From NCBI GenBank assembly GCA_949825065.1, contig OX463866.1, positions 325,001 through 389,000 of the forward strand: DNA of 64,000 bases, read 5' to 3'. This stretch comes from Odontocerum albicorne. Taxonomy: Eukaryota > Arthropoda > Insecta > Trichoptera > Odontoceridae. Below the pieces are notes generated by a model, which worked only from the letters and a program-made list of their open reading frames with translations, searched no databases and had not been told where the DNA came from. The number at the start of each line of letters is the position of its first letter. The first letter of the stretch is position 1. Shown here in pieces: positions 41,047-51,914 of the stretch. The translations under genes were made by a program, and so were the position numbers.

Positions 41047-41752
41047 GGGATATTCTACTCTAGAGGTGTGAATTTCGGCCGTTTTTTTTTCAGACTAAAT
41101 AAAAAAAACTAAAAATATTTTTCCTATACATTTTTTACAGTTTGTTTATTGATGATTTGAGAATGTACAAAAAAAAATTTAATTCAAGATGTTATCAGCT
41201 GTTACATCGTGTAAAAAAAAAATATGGTGATTTGGTCGACACGATTGAAACCCTTTCGTAAATTTAAAATAAAAAGTAAACACAGTTTCTTGATAAAAAA
41301 TAATGTCGTTATAGTTGGTACCAAAAAAAATTATAAAATGGCGGCTGTCTGAAAAAAAATTCTATTTTTTACCCTTTGCTTTCAAATTTTTTTTTTTTTT
41401 AATAGTAAAAAAAATATTTTTGAATTTTTCAAGGTAGAGATGATATAAAAACATATATCAAAGCTTTATACTAAACTTGAAGGCAATTGGTTGATTAAAG
41501 CTTGAAATTGTATGTCGACCAGGACGAAAAAAGTGGTTTCGAGAATAACGCGTTTAAAGTTTTGAGATTATTGTCTGAATCATTTCGGTGCGACGTTATT
41601 GCTGCCTCATTTATAGCTACTCGTATAACTTCGTAAATATTAAGAATTTTTAAATTTCCTTTTGAGAACATATTCTTAAAGGTATAAACTTTAAGAATGT
41701 GCAAAAAACAAAAAAAAACGATTTTTTTTAATTTCTAGAGTAAAATAATCCC
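41047..41752 (+). mobile_element. TTAA-type non-autonomous element F (copy 1)
   Basis: 706 bp flanked by perfect TTAA (41043-41046, 41753-41756). Ends GGGATATTCTACTCTAGAGG and CTCTAGAAATT-type complement. Very A/T-run rich, no transposase. Contains TACTCGTA (41618-41625), absent from copy 2. Confidence 0.85.
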
Positions 41753-41756
41753 TTAA

Positions 41757-42149
41757 TGTATGGTGTTCAAACAGTCCAGCATGTTACCAGTACTTAAAAT
41801 AAAAAAAACAGTAAAACCAGTCCGTAAGGTAATCCACCAAGAATCGAATCTAAACGCCCTCTTGCTTAACCCGAATGCTAACCTTTACGGCTCGGCCGCC
41901 ACATTGGATGAAATGATTAAGTACCCGTAAGAAGGTATTGGTCCGATTAAATGTACTTCATGGCTGTATGTTTGAATTCAATTTATATAAATTTATATTT
42001 TAAGGTTTAACAAATATTCTTCGTTATAGTAAAGCCATTGAATTAGACGTTTACACTGGCGAAGACTTATCGATAATTACACGCACAGTGGACTTATCAA
42101 GGCCTTGCCTTGCCTTGCCTTGCATCGCTGCTGATTAATAAATTATAGA
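41757..42149. other. Unassigned, with possible tRNA-like SINE head
   Basis: On the minus strand 41820-41912 shows GTGGCGGCCGAGCCGTAAAG and TTTAGATTCGATTCTTGG, spaced like polymerase III A and B boxes. A CCTTG run lies at 42104-42123. Confidence 0.4.
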
Positions 42150-42290
42150 ATATTAATTGATTGTCCGAAAAGTAATTTCCTGTTTTTAGGTCAAATTCAA
42201 ATATACTATAGCACCTAATTGCTTTTGAATGATGTTTTTCGAAATACCCAATATCTCGGCAATCTCTTGTCGTAGAATATAAATTATTCT
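42150..42290 (-). mobile_element. Mariner-like scrap
   Basis: Minus strand: LRQEIAEILGISKNIIQKQL, the helix-turn-helix region of a mariner, fused to an end AAGTAATTTCC...TTTTCGGACAATCAATT-like. Confidence 0.5.
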
Positions 42291-42294
42291 CAAT

Positions 42295-43600
42295 CGAAGC
42301 CCACGCTGTTATGGTGTGTTGAGTAAGGTGAAGAAAAATACGCCGAGATGGTTTGGGCAAGTGGAACGAATGAATTAAAAAAGGACTAACAAAACAAATA
42401 TACGAGCACGATACATATACCATATAAATGGAAGGCGTGGTAGAGAACATTATCACAATCGGCTAGAATAGTATTTTGGAGCAAATTAGGTGTATGGGAG
42501 TGAAACGTAGACAAAGAAAAATACTGATAGAAGCCGTAGAAATGCGTGCATTGAGTAGAATACATAGAATGACAATGTATGACAGAATACGGAATGAACT
42601 GATAAGGGATGACTGTAAACTTAAGGGGGTGCTACTCTAGAAAATTGAAAAAAAATCGTTTTTTTTTTGTTTTTTGCATATTCTTAAAGTAGTCTAGACC
42701 TTTAAAAATATGTCCGCTAAAGGAAATTTTTAAATTCTTAATATTTACGAAATTATAGCTATAAATAAGGCAGCAATTACACCGCACCGGAATGACTTCG
42801 ACAATAATCTCAAAACTTTAAACGCGTTTTTCTCGAAACTACTTTTTTCGACCTGGTCGACATAAAATCTCAAGTTTTATTCGACCGATTACCTTTAAAT
42901 TTAGTTTAAAACTTTGGTAAACTATTTTGTTTACTATTTTTAAAACAATTGAAAAAAAAGGGTATAAAAATTGAAATTTTTTTCAGGCAGCCGCCATTTT
43001 ACGATTTTTTTTTCTTTTTGGGACCAACTATAACGACATATTTTTTTTAATGAGAAACTGTGTTTAATTTTTGTTTTGGGTTTACAAAAAGATTTCCAAT
43101 CATGTCGACCAGCTCACCACCTTTTTTTTTTTTTACAAGATATAACAGCTGACAAATATCTTGAATTTTCAATTTGTTGTGTACGTTCTCAAATCATCAA
43201 TAAAAAAAAACTAAAAAATGTTTTTTGTTTTTTTTTTATTTAGTCTGAAAAAACGCCCGAAATTTACGCCTCCAGAGTAGAATATCCCCATAAGAAGACC
43301 ACTCTAATATGGTTTGGACATCTGAAACCGATGAATGAAGAAAGACAAACAATACAAATATATAGTGCAAATGTTAGTGGAAAGCGTGGTATATATAGGA
43401 AAACCAATGAAAGTATGATAAGATCAAGGGAATGATATTCTGAAGGAAGGATACATAGAAAGTCAGAAAAATCGTAAAAATTTGTATGGATGTACACGAG
43501 ACGAGGGGTGTGTGTGTCGAGATACTGGTAGGAAAGTCTGGCGCTCGGTCCTCTCTGCCTACCCCGATAGGGAAATTGCGTTATAGTGTGTATGTATGTA
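42295..43600 (+). mobile_element. RTE-like LINE fragments (family D), interrupted by element F
   Basis: Two remnants at 42300-42480 and 42485-42624. The second continues after the inserted element at 43290-43600: LIWFGHLKPMNEERQTIQIY, SANVSGKRG and a SALGPLCLPR-like end, finishing with GTATGTATGTATGT. The insert sits exactly at TTAA following GACTGTAAAC. Confidence 0.78.
42625..43289 (-). mobile_element. TTAA-type non-autonomous element F (copy 2)
   Basis: 665 bp, the inverted homologue of 41047-41752, flanked by TTAA (42621-42624) and ATAA (43290-43293). Nested inside a LINE. The two copies form ~0.7-kb inverted repeats separated by 0.87 kb. Confidence 0.87.
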
Positions 43601-43639
43601 TGTAAACTAAGAATATTCGATTACTTTTAATATACAATA

Positions 43640-44700
43640 TAAGGTGGAGCCTTAGTGTGGAGCCTTGGTGTGGAACCCGTGGAAGATTCGTTACTCTCAA
43701 ATTGCGGAGAGTCGAAAAGAAATTTTCGAGATTTCTCTACTTACGGGAGTACGGTTACTACCCGTGGCTCTATCCTACAAGATTTCATCTTGGTATGTTG
43801 GGATACAACCCTCTTAGCGTGAGGAGGGGTGTGACAGTCTTCTATATTTTTAAGTTGCTAAATGGAGCTACACCTAATCCAACTATGTTGGAAAAGATAA
43901 CGATTTGTGTTTCTGGCAACTATTCAAGGTACAGATTTTTTTTATACACTTTGTTCGGTTTCTCCTGTTACACAAAGAGGATCTGCTTCTAGCGTTAACT
44001 TATTCGTAAGGAAGAATATCAGCCAGGATTCTTCTCATACTGCTAGGCGGTACCGAGACTATATCCACAGTGTCATTCAGTTGGTTCAGTATCTCTATAC
44101 CACGCGTGACTGAGTGTTTAGCCATGATAGTCGTCCTGTAAGTTGGTATGTAGAACAGAGGGTGATTCCTTGCACGTCTATATTTATTAGGTGCAATATT
44201 GACCTATTCAGACTGGCGATAAGTAGAACTAACCTACAAAATGCTTTTGCTCCATGTCACGGGCTGTCCCTTTTGAATAAGACCTCAGATATTGACATCT
44301 TAACATTTCCAAAAATATTTTTAAAGAAAGTATTTCAAGGTTTCCTAGTAATAGTAATTGATTGTTTCAGTTAAACAAATATTTCGTGTAAACTAGTTAA
44401 TATCTTCTTTTGTTATATTGGTACATATGTTATATATTTTAATCGAGCATTACTACAAAGATTAGCGTTAAATGTTCCTAACAATTACACTAGACTGCGC
44501 CGGCAAGAACTGTTCTCAATAACATACGCAAGAACGGGTCTTCCAGTTGCTATGCCTGTTGGAAGGGCCTTAACTCTTCTGAACGGGACTGCTTCGGATA
44601 TTGACATATTCCATATCACATTACCAAAAGCAAAAGTAAATTATCTTCTAAGATTGAGCGCGTTAGAAAGCACTCATCAACGTACTTAAGTGACTTTGAA
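43640..44700 (+). mobile_element. LINE-G (CR1/Jockey-like) C-terminal fragment
   Basis: The frame at 43657-43940 reads LRRVEKKFSRFLYLREYGYY, HLGMLGYNPLSVRRGVTVFY and IFKLLNGATPNPTMLEKI, the end of the polymerase thumb region. The protein's last ~60 residues occur twice in tandem (about 44205-44340 and 44470-44650, both with LLNKTSDIDI or LLNGTASDIDI). Several frameshifts. Confidence 0.75.
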
Positions 44701-44876
44701 TATATGTGTATGTTTGTGTGTGTATACCATATGTATAAATACACATTATTTTTTATTTACTTATATAATTTTTTTATTCTACTCGTATATAATTTTTCTT
44801 TATTTTTAATGTTAACATTTCTTGTATTTCTCAAAGTAATTGGGCTAAGCCTGTTTTGAGAAAATAAATCATAGTA

Positions 44877-45816
44877 CGAGGCATATCCAGAAAGTAAGTG
44901 TACTGAATTTTTGTAGGTTACAATTTTTTTTTATTTAAACAAAAAAATTACGTGGTTTCCGTAGTACATATGTAAGCTATTTTTCGACATAGTCGCCATT
45001 CCTCTCAATGCAGGTGGTGAAGCGAGGTATCAACTTTTTGATGCCTTCCTCGAAGTAGTTTCCCGCCAACCCCTCCGTCCACTTCTCCACCTCCTCCTTT
45101 ACCTCCTCGTCGGTTGAAAACCTTTTTCCACCCATGTGCAGCTTCAGGGAGGTAAAGAGATAGTAATCTGAAGGTGCTAGGTCAGGGAAATGTGCGGGAT
45201 GGTTCAGGACATCCCATTTAAACGAGGCGAGCAGTTCCTTCGTGGCGTTGGCCGTGTGTGGTCTGGCATTGTCATGCAGCAGGTAGACTCCCTTTGTCAG
45301 CATGCCTCTCCTCTTGTTCTGAGTCGCCCTCCGCAATTTTTTTAGGGTACAGTATCTTGCAGAGTTGATGGTCTCCCCTTGAGGCATATATTCAATTAAA
45401 ATTATGCCTTGACAGTCCCAAAACACGGATGCCAGGATTTTCTTGGCTGAAATTGTGGTTTTGAACTTTTTGGCGGAGGGTGAAGAGGTGTGACGTGACC
45501 GTTTTTAAACTCGCGACACCACTTGTACACACTCGTACGATTCATAGCTTTATCACCATATGCAGTTTTCACCTCATTATAAACCTCAACCGGAGGTTTT
45601 CCCTTCCAAACGAAATAACGGATGACGCCGCGTATTTCGCACTTGGCGGGAGATTAGATTGACATTTTTCACGAAACGTGTTGTCGCGTCGACACTTCTC
45701 AACGTACTGACCTCGATCCGGTCTCGTTGCGAAGGGGAAGGGTCAGCCAACATGTCGAAAATAAAATCCATCCGGTCGTGAGAGCCTCAGTACACTTACT
45801 TTCTGGATACGCATAG
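44877..45816 (-). mobile_element. Mariner with CGAG-starting ends, internally deleted
   Basis: 940 bp, TA-flanked (44875-44876, 45817-45818). Terminal repeats CGAGGCATATCCAGAAAGTA / CTATGCGTATCCAGAAAGTA. The minus-strand frame at 44977-45426 (149 codons) holds the catalytic core: LLHDNARPHTANATKELLAS, HPAHFPDLAPSDYYLFTSLK (last aspartate) and FTTCIERNGDYVEK at the end. The first catalytic aspartate and most of the N-terminal domain are deleted or frameshifted (45430-45770). Its ends match the scar octamer discussed in findings. Confidence 0.9.
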
Positions 45817-45818
45817 TA

Positions 45819-46895
45819 TAAATAGGCCAAACCCATACGATGGTTGTCGCCAAAGAAAGAATACGAGAATTGAATTTTGAATACAAGAAGAGCGAGAGAG
45901 GAATACTTGGATTCTCTCCGAAAGTAATTCGAAATTTGAACCTCGGTGGGTCCGTGATACTGAACGAATTTTAAAAACCTAGCTAACAATTTTTGAACGG
46001 GTGTAAAAGGGGACGATGTATAAATGATAAATACTCGTATAAACAAATTTTACATTTATGAATATATATTTTCATAAATGTAGAATTCGTTTTACTTCCG
46101 TGAATATTTCACGGGTCGCAACTAGTAAATAATATTTCTTAAACTTTTGTCCGTGATTTGTCTTCTTGTTGTTGTGTATAATTTATCTTTAAGCTTTGTA
46201 CGTACGTTATTGGGTTTAAGGCAAGATTTATAAAATAAATAAATAAATACACATATATAATGCAAGTAGAAAAGTACGCGATCCTTCAACTGACATTACG
46301 GAGGAAAACGTAGCGTTTAAATATTGTTACGACGAACTCTTGACCAGACTGCGACCTTTTTTTTATTTTTGAGATCTGTATAATAACTCAAAGAGAACTG
46401 TCAACCGAGGGTCGCCGATCCACCGACAGTTGTTGGCCTTCTTCCATTCTCAGATGTTTTATTGCGCCCCGGCACAATGGGGTTCCAAGAATTATCCACA
46501 CTGTCTAATTCGCGATTCTCACTCGAAAGGCGCAATTATCAAGGCGATGTCACTATGAAGTGATCATTTAAATATTTACGACAGGTAATTGATCAATCTC
46601 AAAATATACAAAAATGATTTCTTTCCTATCGCTTCACGCCATTTGATATCTCAGTCGTGTGAGAAAACACTTTTCGTAAATTAAAGTCAGAATTCCTTAC
46701 TTTACATTCAAATATTTATTTTCGCTGATGTTGATTTAAATGTACGAAATAATTAACTATTGACTTTTTACAAAAATATTAGCAAAAAAATCATTTGAAT
46801 GAAATCAGTTAACTACCTAAGTTGTTTCTCAAGAGCTCTTCAATGCCCAAAAGAGCAAAAAACGCACAGGCTCCCGAAGCATCACCTGTTGCCTG
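45819..46895. other. Unassigned
   Basis: No gene recognised. A small hairpin TACATTTATGAA...TTCATAAATGTA lies at about 46049-46083 and a (TAAA)n tail-like run at 46236-46252, suggesting a decayed retroelement end. Confidence 0.35.
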
Positions 46896-46899
46896 ACTA

Positions 46900-47482
46900 T
46901 ACTCAAGAAAATGTAGCATGGTCCCTGTGACGTTTGAAATATCATGTCTCAAAGGGATGGGATAAAATCGTTTTTTTTTTACAAATCGAATCGTTTTTTT
47001 ATAAACCAAAAAATTGTTTTTCTCTAAACTGACGTTTTAATTCCTAATTTTCATTATACTGACTTTCTAATGTATTGTATGATTTGTATGTATCTTTAAA
47101 TAGGCCAAGATCCACTATGAATTAATACTAATTACGAATATTTAATTTTATGTAACATATTGTATAAAAAAATCGAAAATCCAATTATCGTATACCCCAT
47201 CCCTAGCCAATGCAGACTAACGTTGTGATTTTTGACGAACATCGCCAAATATTATTTGATTTTAACAAACTGACATATTTTTGCTAATTTGTAACAAGAT
47301 GTATTAATTTGTCATTATTGTTAGTTTTATGTAATGTATTTACCTAAATAATTTGTTATTTATAAGAATCGAGGCTTATATTACAGTTGATAAAATAATT
47401 TAAATTACTGAACGTCGTTACAAGGTTATATTGGGGCAAATTTGTGAAACGTCACAGAGATCATGCTATATTTTCTTTAGTA
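46900..47482. mobile_element. TA-target element, longer relative of the 214-bp MITE
   Basis: 583 bp, TA-flanked, ends TACTCAAGAAAATGTAGCAT and the complement of TACTAAAGAAAATATAGCAT. The right half (47320-47460) is homologous to the MITEs at 13031-13244 and 25131-25310, while the left half is extra sequence also found at 33516-33671. No transposase frame. Confidence 0.8.
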
Positions 47483-47752
47483 TAGTCTACCTACAGTATT
47501 AACAGGGATAACCAAAGTCTGAGTGAATGTGATGGAATACAAGTAGCCTGAACGAGTGGACTTGTTCTTGCTAAATAATTAGTTGTAAGAATTGTTATCT
47601 AGTTATAAGTATATGTTGTATGTAGGTGTTAACTATTTCTAAGAAATTATATTAAGATTATTAAAAATAAAATAACACGTAGGAAATTAAAATGAAGTCT
47701 GCTCATAGTTATAATATATAAATTAGATTAGTTCTTAAGATATACATTTATA
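47483..47752. other. Unassigned
   Basis: Nothing recognised. Confidence 0.3.
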
Positions 47753-48288
47753 ATGGGTCTTTCAAATTGAGCGTTTTTTTGGATGGCGTCACGAACTTGC
47801 CTGAGTCTTGTGACATTTGAGAAGTGTAATGTATGACATTTATAAAAATGGAGTCGTGTACAATACAACAACGCGTTCAAATTGTTGAATTATTTTATGT
47901 ATCGTAATCTCCGGAAACGGTGATGTTAATTGCCCACCAAGATCATGTGATCTGACACCGTTGGACTATTTTCTCTGGGGTTACGTGAAAAGCCAGGTCT
48001 ATAAGAATGACCCCCGATCAATTCCGGAGCTGACGGACGAAATTATTCGCGTTATTGGTGAGTTAGAACCGCAATTATGTCAAAATGTCATTGAAATTTT
48101 TAACAAAAGAGTGTACATGTGTGGAGCTGCAAAAGGTGGACATTTAGCGTATGTTGTTTTTTGTGTTTAAATGTCATACATTATACTTCAATGACCAATA
48201 AAAAGTTTTTTTGAAGTCAAAGCCAATTGTGTTTTATTCAAGAATTAAAAAAAATAGAATTAAAAAAACGCTCAATTTGAATATGGTA
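47753..48288 (+). mobile_element. Mariner-like deletion derivative (copy 2)
   Basis: Ends ATGGGTCTTTCAAATTGAGC and CGCTCAATTTGAATATGG. Same internal junction as 39111-39662 (TTTATGTAT joined to YGTAATCTCCGGAAACGG). The kept frame reads LTPLDYFLWGYVKSQVYKND then PRSIPELTDEIIRVIGELEP, LCQNVIEIFNKRVYMCGAAK. Confidence 0.85.
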
Positions 48289-48705
48289 TATACGAGTATG
48301 TTAGGTACGAGTATAGCCTTTGGCAAATATTTGTAAGTACTATATATTACTTTGTAAAATGAAAGAATTCTTCCATTTCAAAATAGCTACTTTATGATCG
48401 ACAAGCAGCAAGCAAGCGAAACGAGTTCTAAGGCTTATATTAAATTTTTAAAACGTGTACATTTTACTGCACCGTCGATCTTTTGTCAGTGATTTGAGGG
48501 AATACCTTTTTCACTGTTGTGTCTTACGTGTGTGTGTGCAGTGTTATTTATCTGTGTATACTTATATTAAGTATTTGTGTGATAATCTCTGTTTTATTTT
48601 TAGGCTCGATGAGCCTTTGATTTATCAAGTTTTCTTTAGATTTGAATCGAATCAACCATAATTGGGCATGGTGACTATACTCAAAGGGTACGATAGCTCA
48701 TGTCA
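48289..48705. other. Unassigned; two TACGAGTA octamers
   Basis: Octamers at 48291-48298 and 48306-48313, just outside the mariner-like element. A small open frame at 48455-48661 is not supported. Confidence 0.35.
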
Positions 48706-49190
48706 GCGGCCCTGGTGGCGCAGTTCAGGTTAGGCGTCCTCCCGCCCATCCCGGGGGTCTCAGTGAAGCGACTATGGTGAAGACGGTGTGGTTTAGGTGA
48801 CGATGCTGGAGGCGGACGGCGAAGAAGGCGCAAAGACGTAGCGTGCGGCGAGGATTTATGAGCTTTCTTTGCTCTTTATCTAGTATTTCACTACCGTCTG
48901 AAGGACTGTAGGCTGATGACCGAAGAGCGTAGACAACAATTGACCTTTAACCATTTAACAGGGAAATATATACATAAATTTATATCAGGTGTAGGTGTAG
49001 AGTGTAGGGATGGGAAGGTATCGGCTGCGGCCTGTGTGATTGGAGCTTCCCCGCATTCGCATATGTATTGAAGACATATTTGGTGAGAAAACCGCAGAAA
49101 ACTCACCGAGGGAAGTCGAGCTTCAGAGGACCTCTGGGCTCTTCCGTTATGCGATATTAACACATTCGGCTTGTGTTTTATGATCGACCC
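48706..49190 (+). mobile_element. SINE-D with tRNA-like head
   Basis: The head at 48711-48780 has GGTGGCGCAGTTCAGG as a box-A-like start. The D-type body follows at 49010-49190 (GCATTCGCATATGTATTGAA, GGTGAGAAAACCGCAGAAAA, CTCTTCCGTTATGCGATATT). The ~220 bases between are unassigned. Confidence 0.55.
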
Positions 49191-49737
49191 TTGTTATGTG
49201 GATATTCAAGGATTTTTCTTCAATAAAGACATTTCGAATGTCGTTTACTTCACTGGTACGTAATCAGCTTGAATATAATTCCTCTGTTTGATTCCGTCGA
49301 TGTGATGTTCATAAAAACGGGGTTAAAAAGGTGCAGCATACATTTTTAAGATTTATTAACTCTAAATTGGGCAATCCTATAATTGACATTAATTATAACT
49401 ATCTCGAATGAGCATTGATGTTTTTACTCCTGAGCAAAAGAAGAATACTGAATGATTTACTTTTATTACAAAAAAATCCCCAACTGTCACTTATACTATT
49501 ATTTACATTGAATGTCAAGAATAACACTCGTGTGGTGTGATGCGTGTGGTGTGATGCGAGCAGTTTACTCGAGACGGTCCCGTATCGTATAATCGATATG
49601 TACTCATATGTTGTTATATTTTTTAAATTATTTTGACTTGTATATTTGCGTAATTAATTACATATAATATCATTGTTCTGTTGCGTTATTTTATTTAGTT
49701 TTATTGATTTTTTATTATTTAAAGATTCTTTTTCTTT
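49191..49737. other. Unassigned
   Basis: A 15-bp duplication GTGTGGTGTGATGCG lies at 49529-49559. No gene. Confidence 0.35.
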
Positions 49738-50218
49738 GTAATATGTGAAGTACTAACAAATACCTTTGCAATAGGTGAAACACCAACAACTACCTTTACA
49801 ATAGTTGATGCACTAACAACTACCTTTACAATAGTTGAAGCACTTACAACTACCTTTACAATAGTTGAAACACTAACAACTACCTTTACAATAGTTGAAG
49901 CACTAACAACTACCTTTGTAATAGGTGAAGCACTAACAACTACCTTTGTAATAGGTGAAGCACTCACAACTACCTTTGTAATAGATGAAACACTAACAAC
50001 TACCTCTGTAATAGATGAAGCACTAACAACACCTTTGCAATAGGTGAAGCACTAACAACTACCTTTGTAATAGGTGAAGCACTAACAACTACCTTTACAA
50101 TAGGTGAAGCACTAACAACTACCTTTGTAATAGGTGAAGCACTAACAACTACCTTTGTAATAGATGAAGCACTAACAACTACCTTTGTAATAGGTGAAGC
50201 ACTAACAACTACCTTTTT
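49738..50218. repeat. 30-bp minisatellite, 16 copies
   Basis: Unit GAAGCACTAACAACTACCTT plus TGTAATAGGT, with GTA/ACA/GCA and GGT/GAT/GTT variants. The minus-strand frame has a 10-residue period (VVVSASTIVK), interrupted by one 2-bp deletion near 50030; not called as a gene. Confidence 0.95.
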
Positions 50219-50264
50219 AAAAATAATTAGTAAGGTATTTTAAATTGCACCGATGATAAAAAAA

Positions 50265-50530
50265 AATATAATTTGTCAGTGTTAAACTTGATGTATGGAA
50301 CCGAAGCCTGGGCATTGAAAAGGAAGTGACATGAGCTGAATAAACATGTGGCTTGCGTAGAATATCTGGTATTACAATGTTTGATAGAGTAAGAAATAAT
50401 CAAATAAAGGATAACAGTCTGTTAGAGACGAATATTATAAGTAGAATTAATGAAGGAATCTTGAAGAGATTTGGCCATGAGAATGAGTTACGAAAATCAA
50501 AAAGATAGACCAAAGAAAGAGCAAAAGAAA
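50265..50530 (+). mobile_element. RTE-like LINE fragment (family D), decayed
   Basis: SVLNLMYGTEAWALKRK corresponds to the LxYGSETW motif, followed by broken MFDRVRNNQIK-like and FGHEN-like segments. Confidence 0.55.
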
Positions 50531-50559
50531 GTACTTTTTGGGGCTTTCGCGGTATAAGG

Positions 50560-50985
50560 TATAGAGGTACATGGCCGCGCGATAACGCACTGCACTTCCG
50601 TGCGGAAGGTCGTCGCTTGAACCCCGCGCTATGCTACTCCCCTCGAATGACGTAGGCATTTTTTCTACTTAGTATTCGAGGGGTTTAAAGATGCATATGA
50701 CTTCGGTCGGAAGAAAAAAAAACATGCCGGTGTGGTCCTATCATCTCACTTCGGTGTGACATCGGATCCAGTCCAAGAGTGTGGTCGGTGAGTTTGCTGA
50801 TGTGCAACAGATCACTCACTTAACACAATCTCCACGGCACAGCATCACTTTCTAGTTAAAATGACGTTGGAATGGCGAGGGCGAGGGTGAGGGTGAGGGA
50901 ATCCTCGACTACCAGGCCCAGCAACAATCGGACGAACGGCGATCGATAAGGCCTTTCAGAGAACTGTACGGCTCGGTTTAGCTGA
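50560..50985 (+). mobile_element. SINE-B, longest copy
   Basis: Head GAGGTACATGGCCGCGCGAT, then ACTTCCGTGCGGAAGGTCGT and CTTGAACCCCGCGCTATG. Body with TAGTATTCGAGGGGTTTAAA, ATGACTTCGGTCGG, GACATCGGATCCAGTCCAAG and GGTCGGTGAGTTTGC. A short GAGGGT run lies at about 50878-50898. Confidence 0.75.
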
Positions 50986-51180
50986 TGATCTCGAGACAAG
51001 CCAAACCATCTCAAGATTCTTCTTAATTGTACTTATGACATCCGTCTCTCACAAACAGTTTTCTATTCTTTTTCAGCATTTATTAAACTCTTTATAACTT
51101 GTTTACAATGTGAAAGCTTCACTTCCATATATCAAGGTTATTACTGACACACCGCTATGCTTAATAATTTATGACGATTT
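50986..51180 (-). mobile_element. RTE-like LINE scrap
   Basis: Minus strand: VITLIYGSEAFTL (the YGSE motif) and IKKNLEMVWL, matching family D. Confidence 0.5.
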
Positions 51181-51407
51181 TTCGATAGAAGCAAATTTAT
51201 ATTCCAATAATTTAGAAATTCACTGACCGGTTTTTAAGTTACAGCTTTTGTCAAAACTTATTAAAAAAAAATTATTCTGCTCAAATTAACACATACACGT
51301 ATATGTTATAATGTATGTAACTTTAAATAAATTAGTTTTAAGTAATCAATCCACATATAAAAAAATCACTGGATGGATACTGTTGTTTTAAGACTGTCAG
51401 ATTTTTT

Positions 51408-51745
51408 GACTGGGATAGAAAAGGGGAAAATACCTTTAATAACTGTTCTGGACGAGTGCTGACTTTGGGATAGAAAAGGGAAAAATACCTTTAATAACTG
51501 TTCTGGACGAGTGCTGACTTTGGGATAGAAAAGGGGAAAATACATTTAATAACTGTTCTGGAGGAGTGCTGACTTTGGGATAGAAAAAGGGAAAATACCT
51601 TTAATAACTGTTCTGGAGGAGTGCTGACTTTGGGATAGAAAAGGAGAAAATACCTTTAATAACTGTTCTGGACGAGTTCTGACTTTGATAGAAAAGGGGA
51701 AAACACCTTTAATAACTGTTCTGGACGAGTTCTGACTTTGACTCT
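51408..51745. repeat. 55-bp tandem repeat, 6 copies
   Basis: Unit GGGATAGAAAAGGGGAAAAT plus ACCTTTAATAACTGTTCTGG plus ACGAGTGCTGACTTT; GAGGAG/GACGAG variants. Unrelated to the 55-bp satellite at 1846. Confidence 0.94.
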
Positions 51746-51914
51746 GAGTGTTAGTATGTATCTTCCCAAAAAACAGTGTCAAATTTCTTGGTGTCTTCTT
51801 AATAGTAAGACCTCCTTTGATGGACAAATTGGTTATACAGTTTCTATAGGTTTAGAAAGTTTCAATATGTACATCGGTGTCTTCCAACAAGAGGAAATAA
51901 AAACTAATTAATTA

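Noticed and set aside
49719..49967. 82-codon frame with VVVSASTIVK repeats
   Set aside because: By-product of the 30-bp array; a 2-bp deletion in the array breaks the frame further along.
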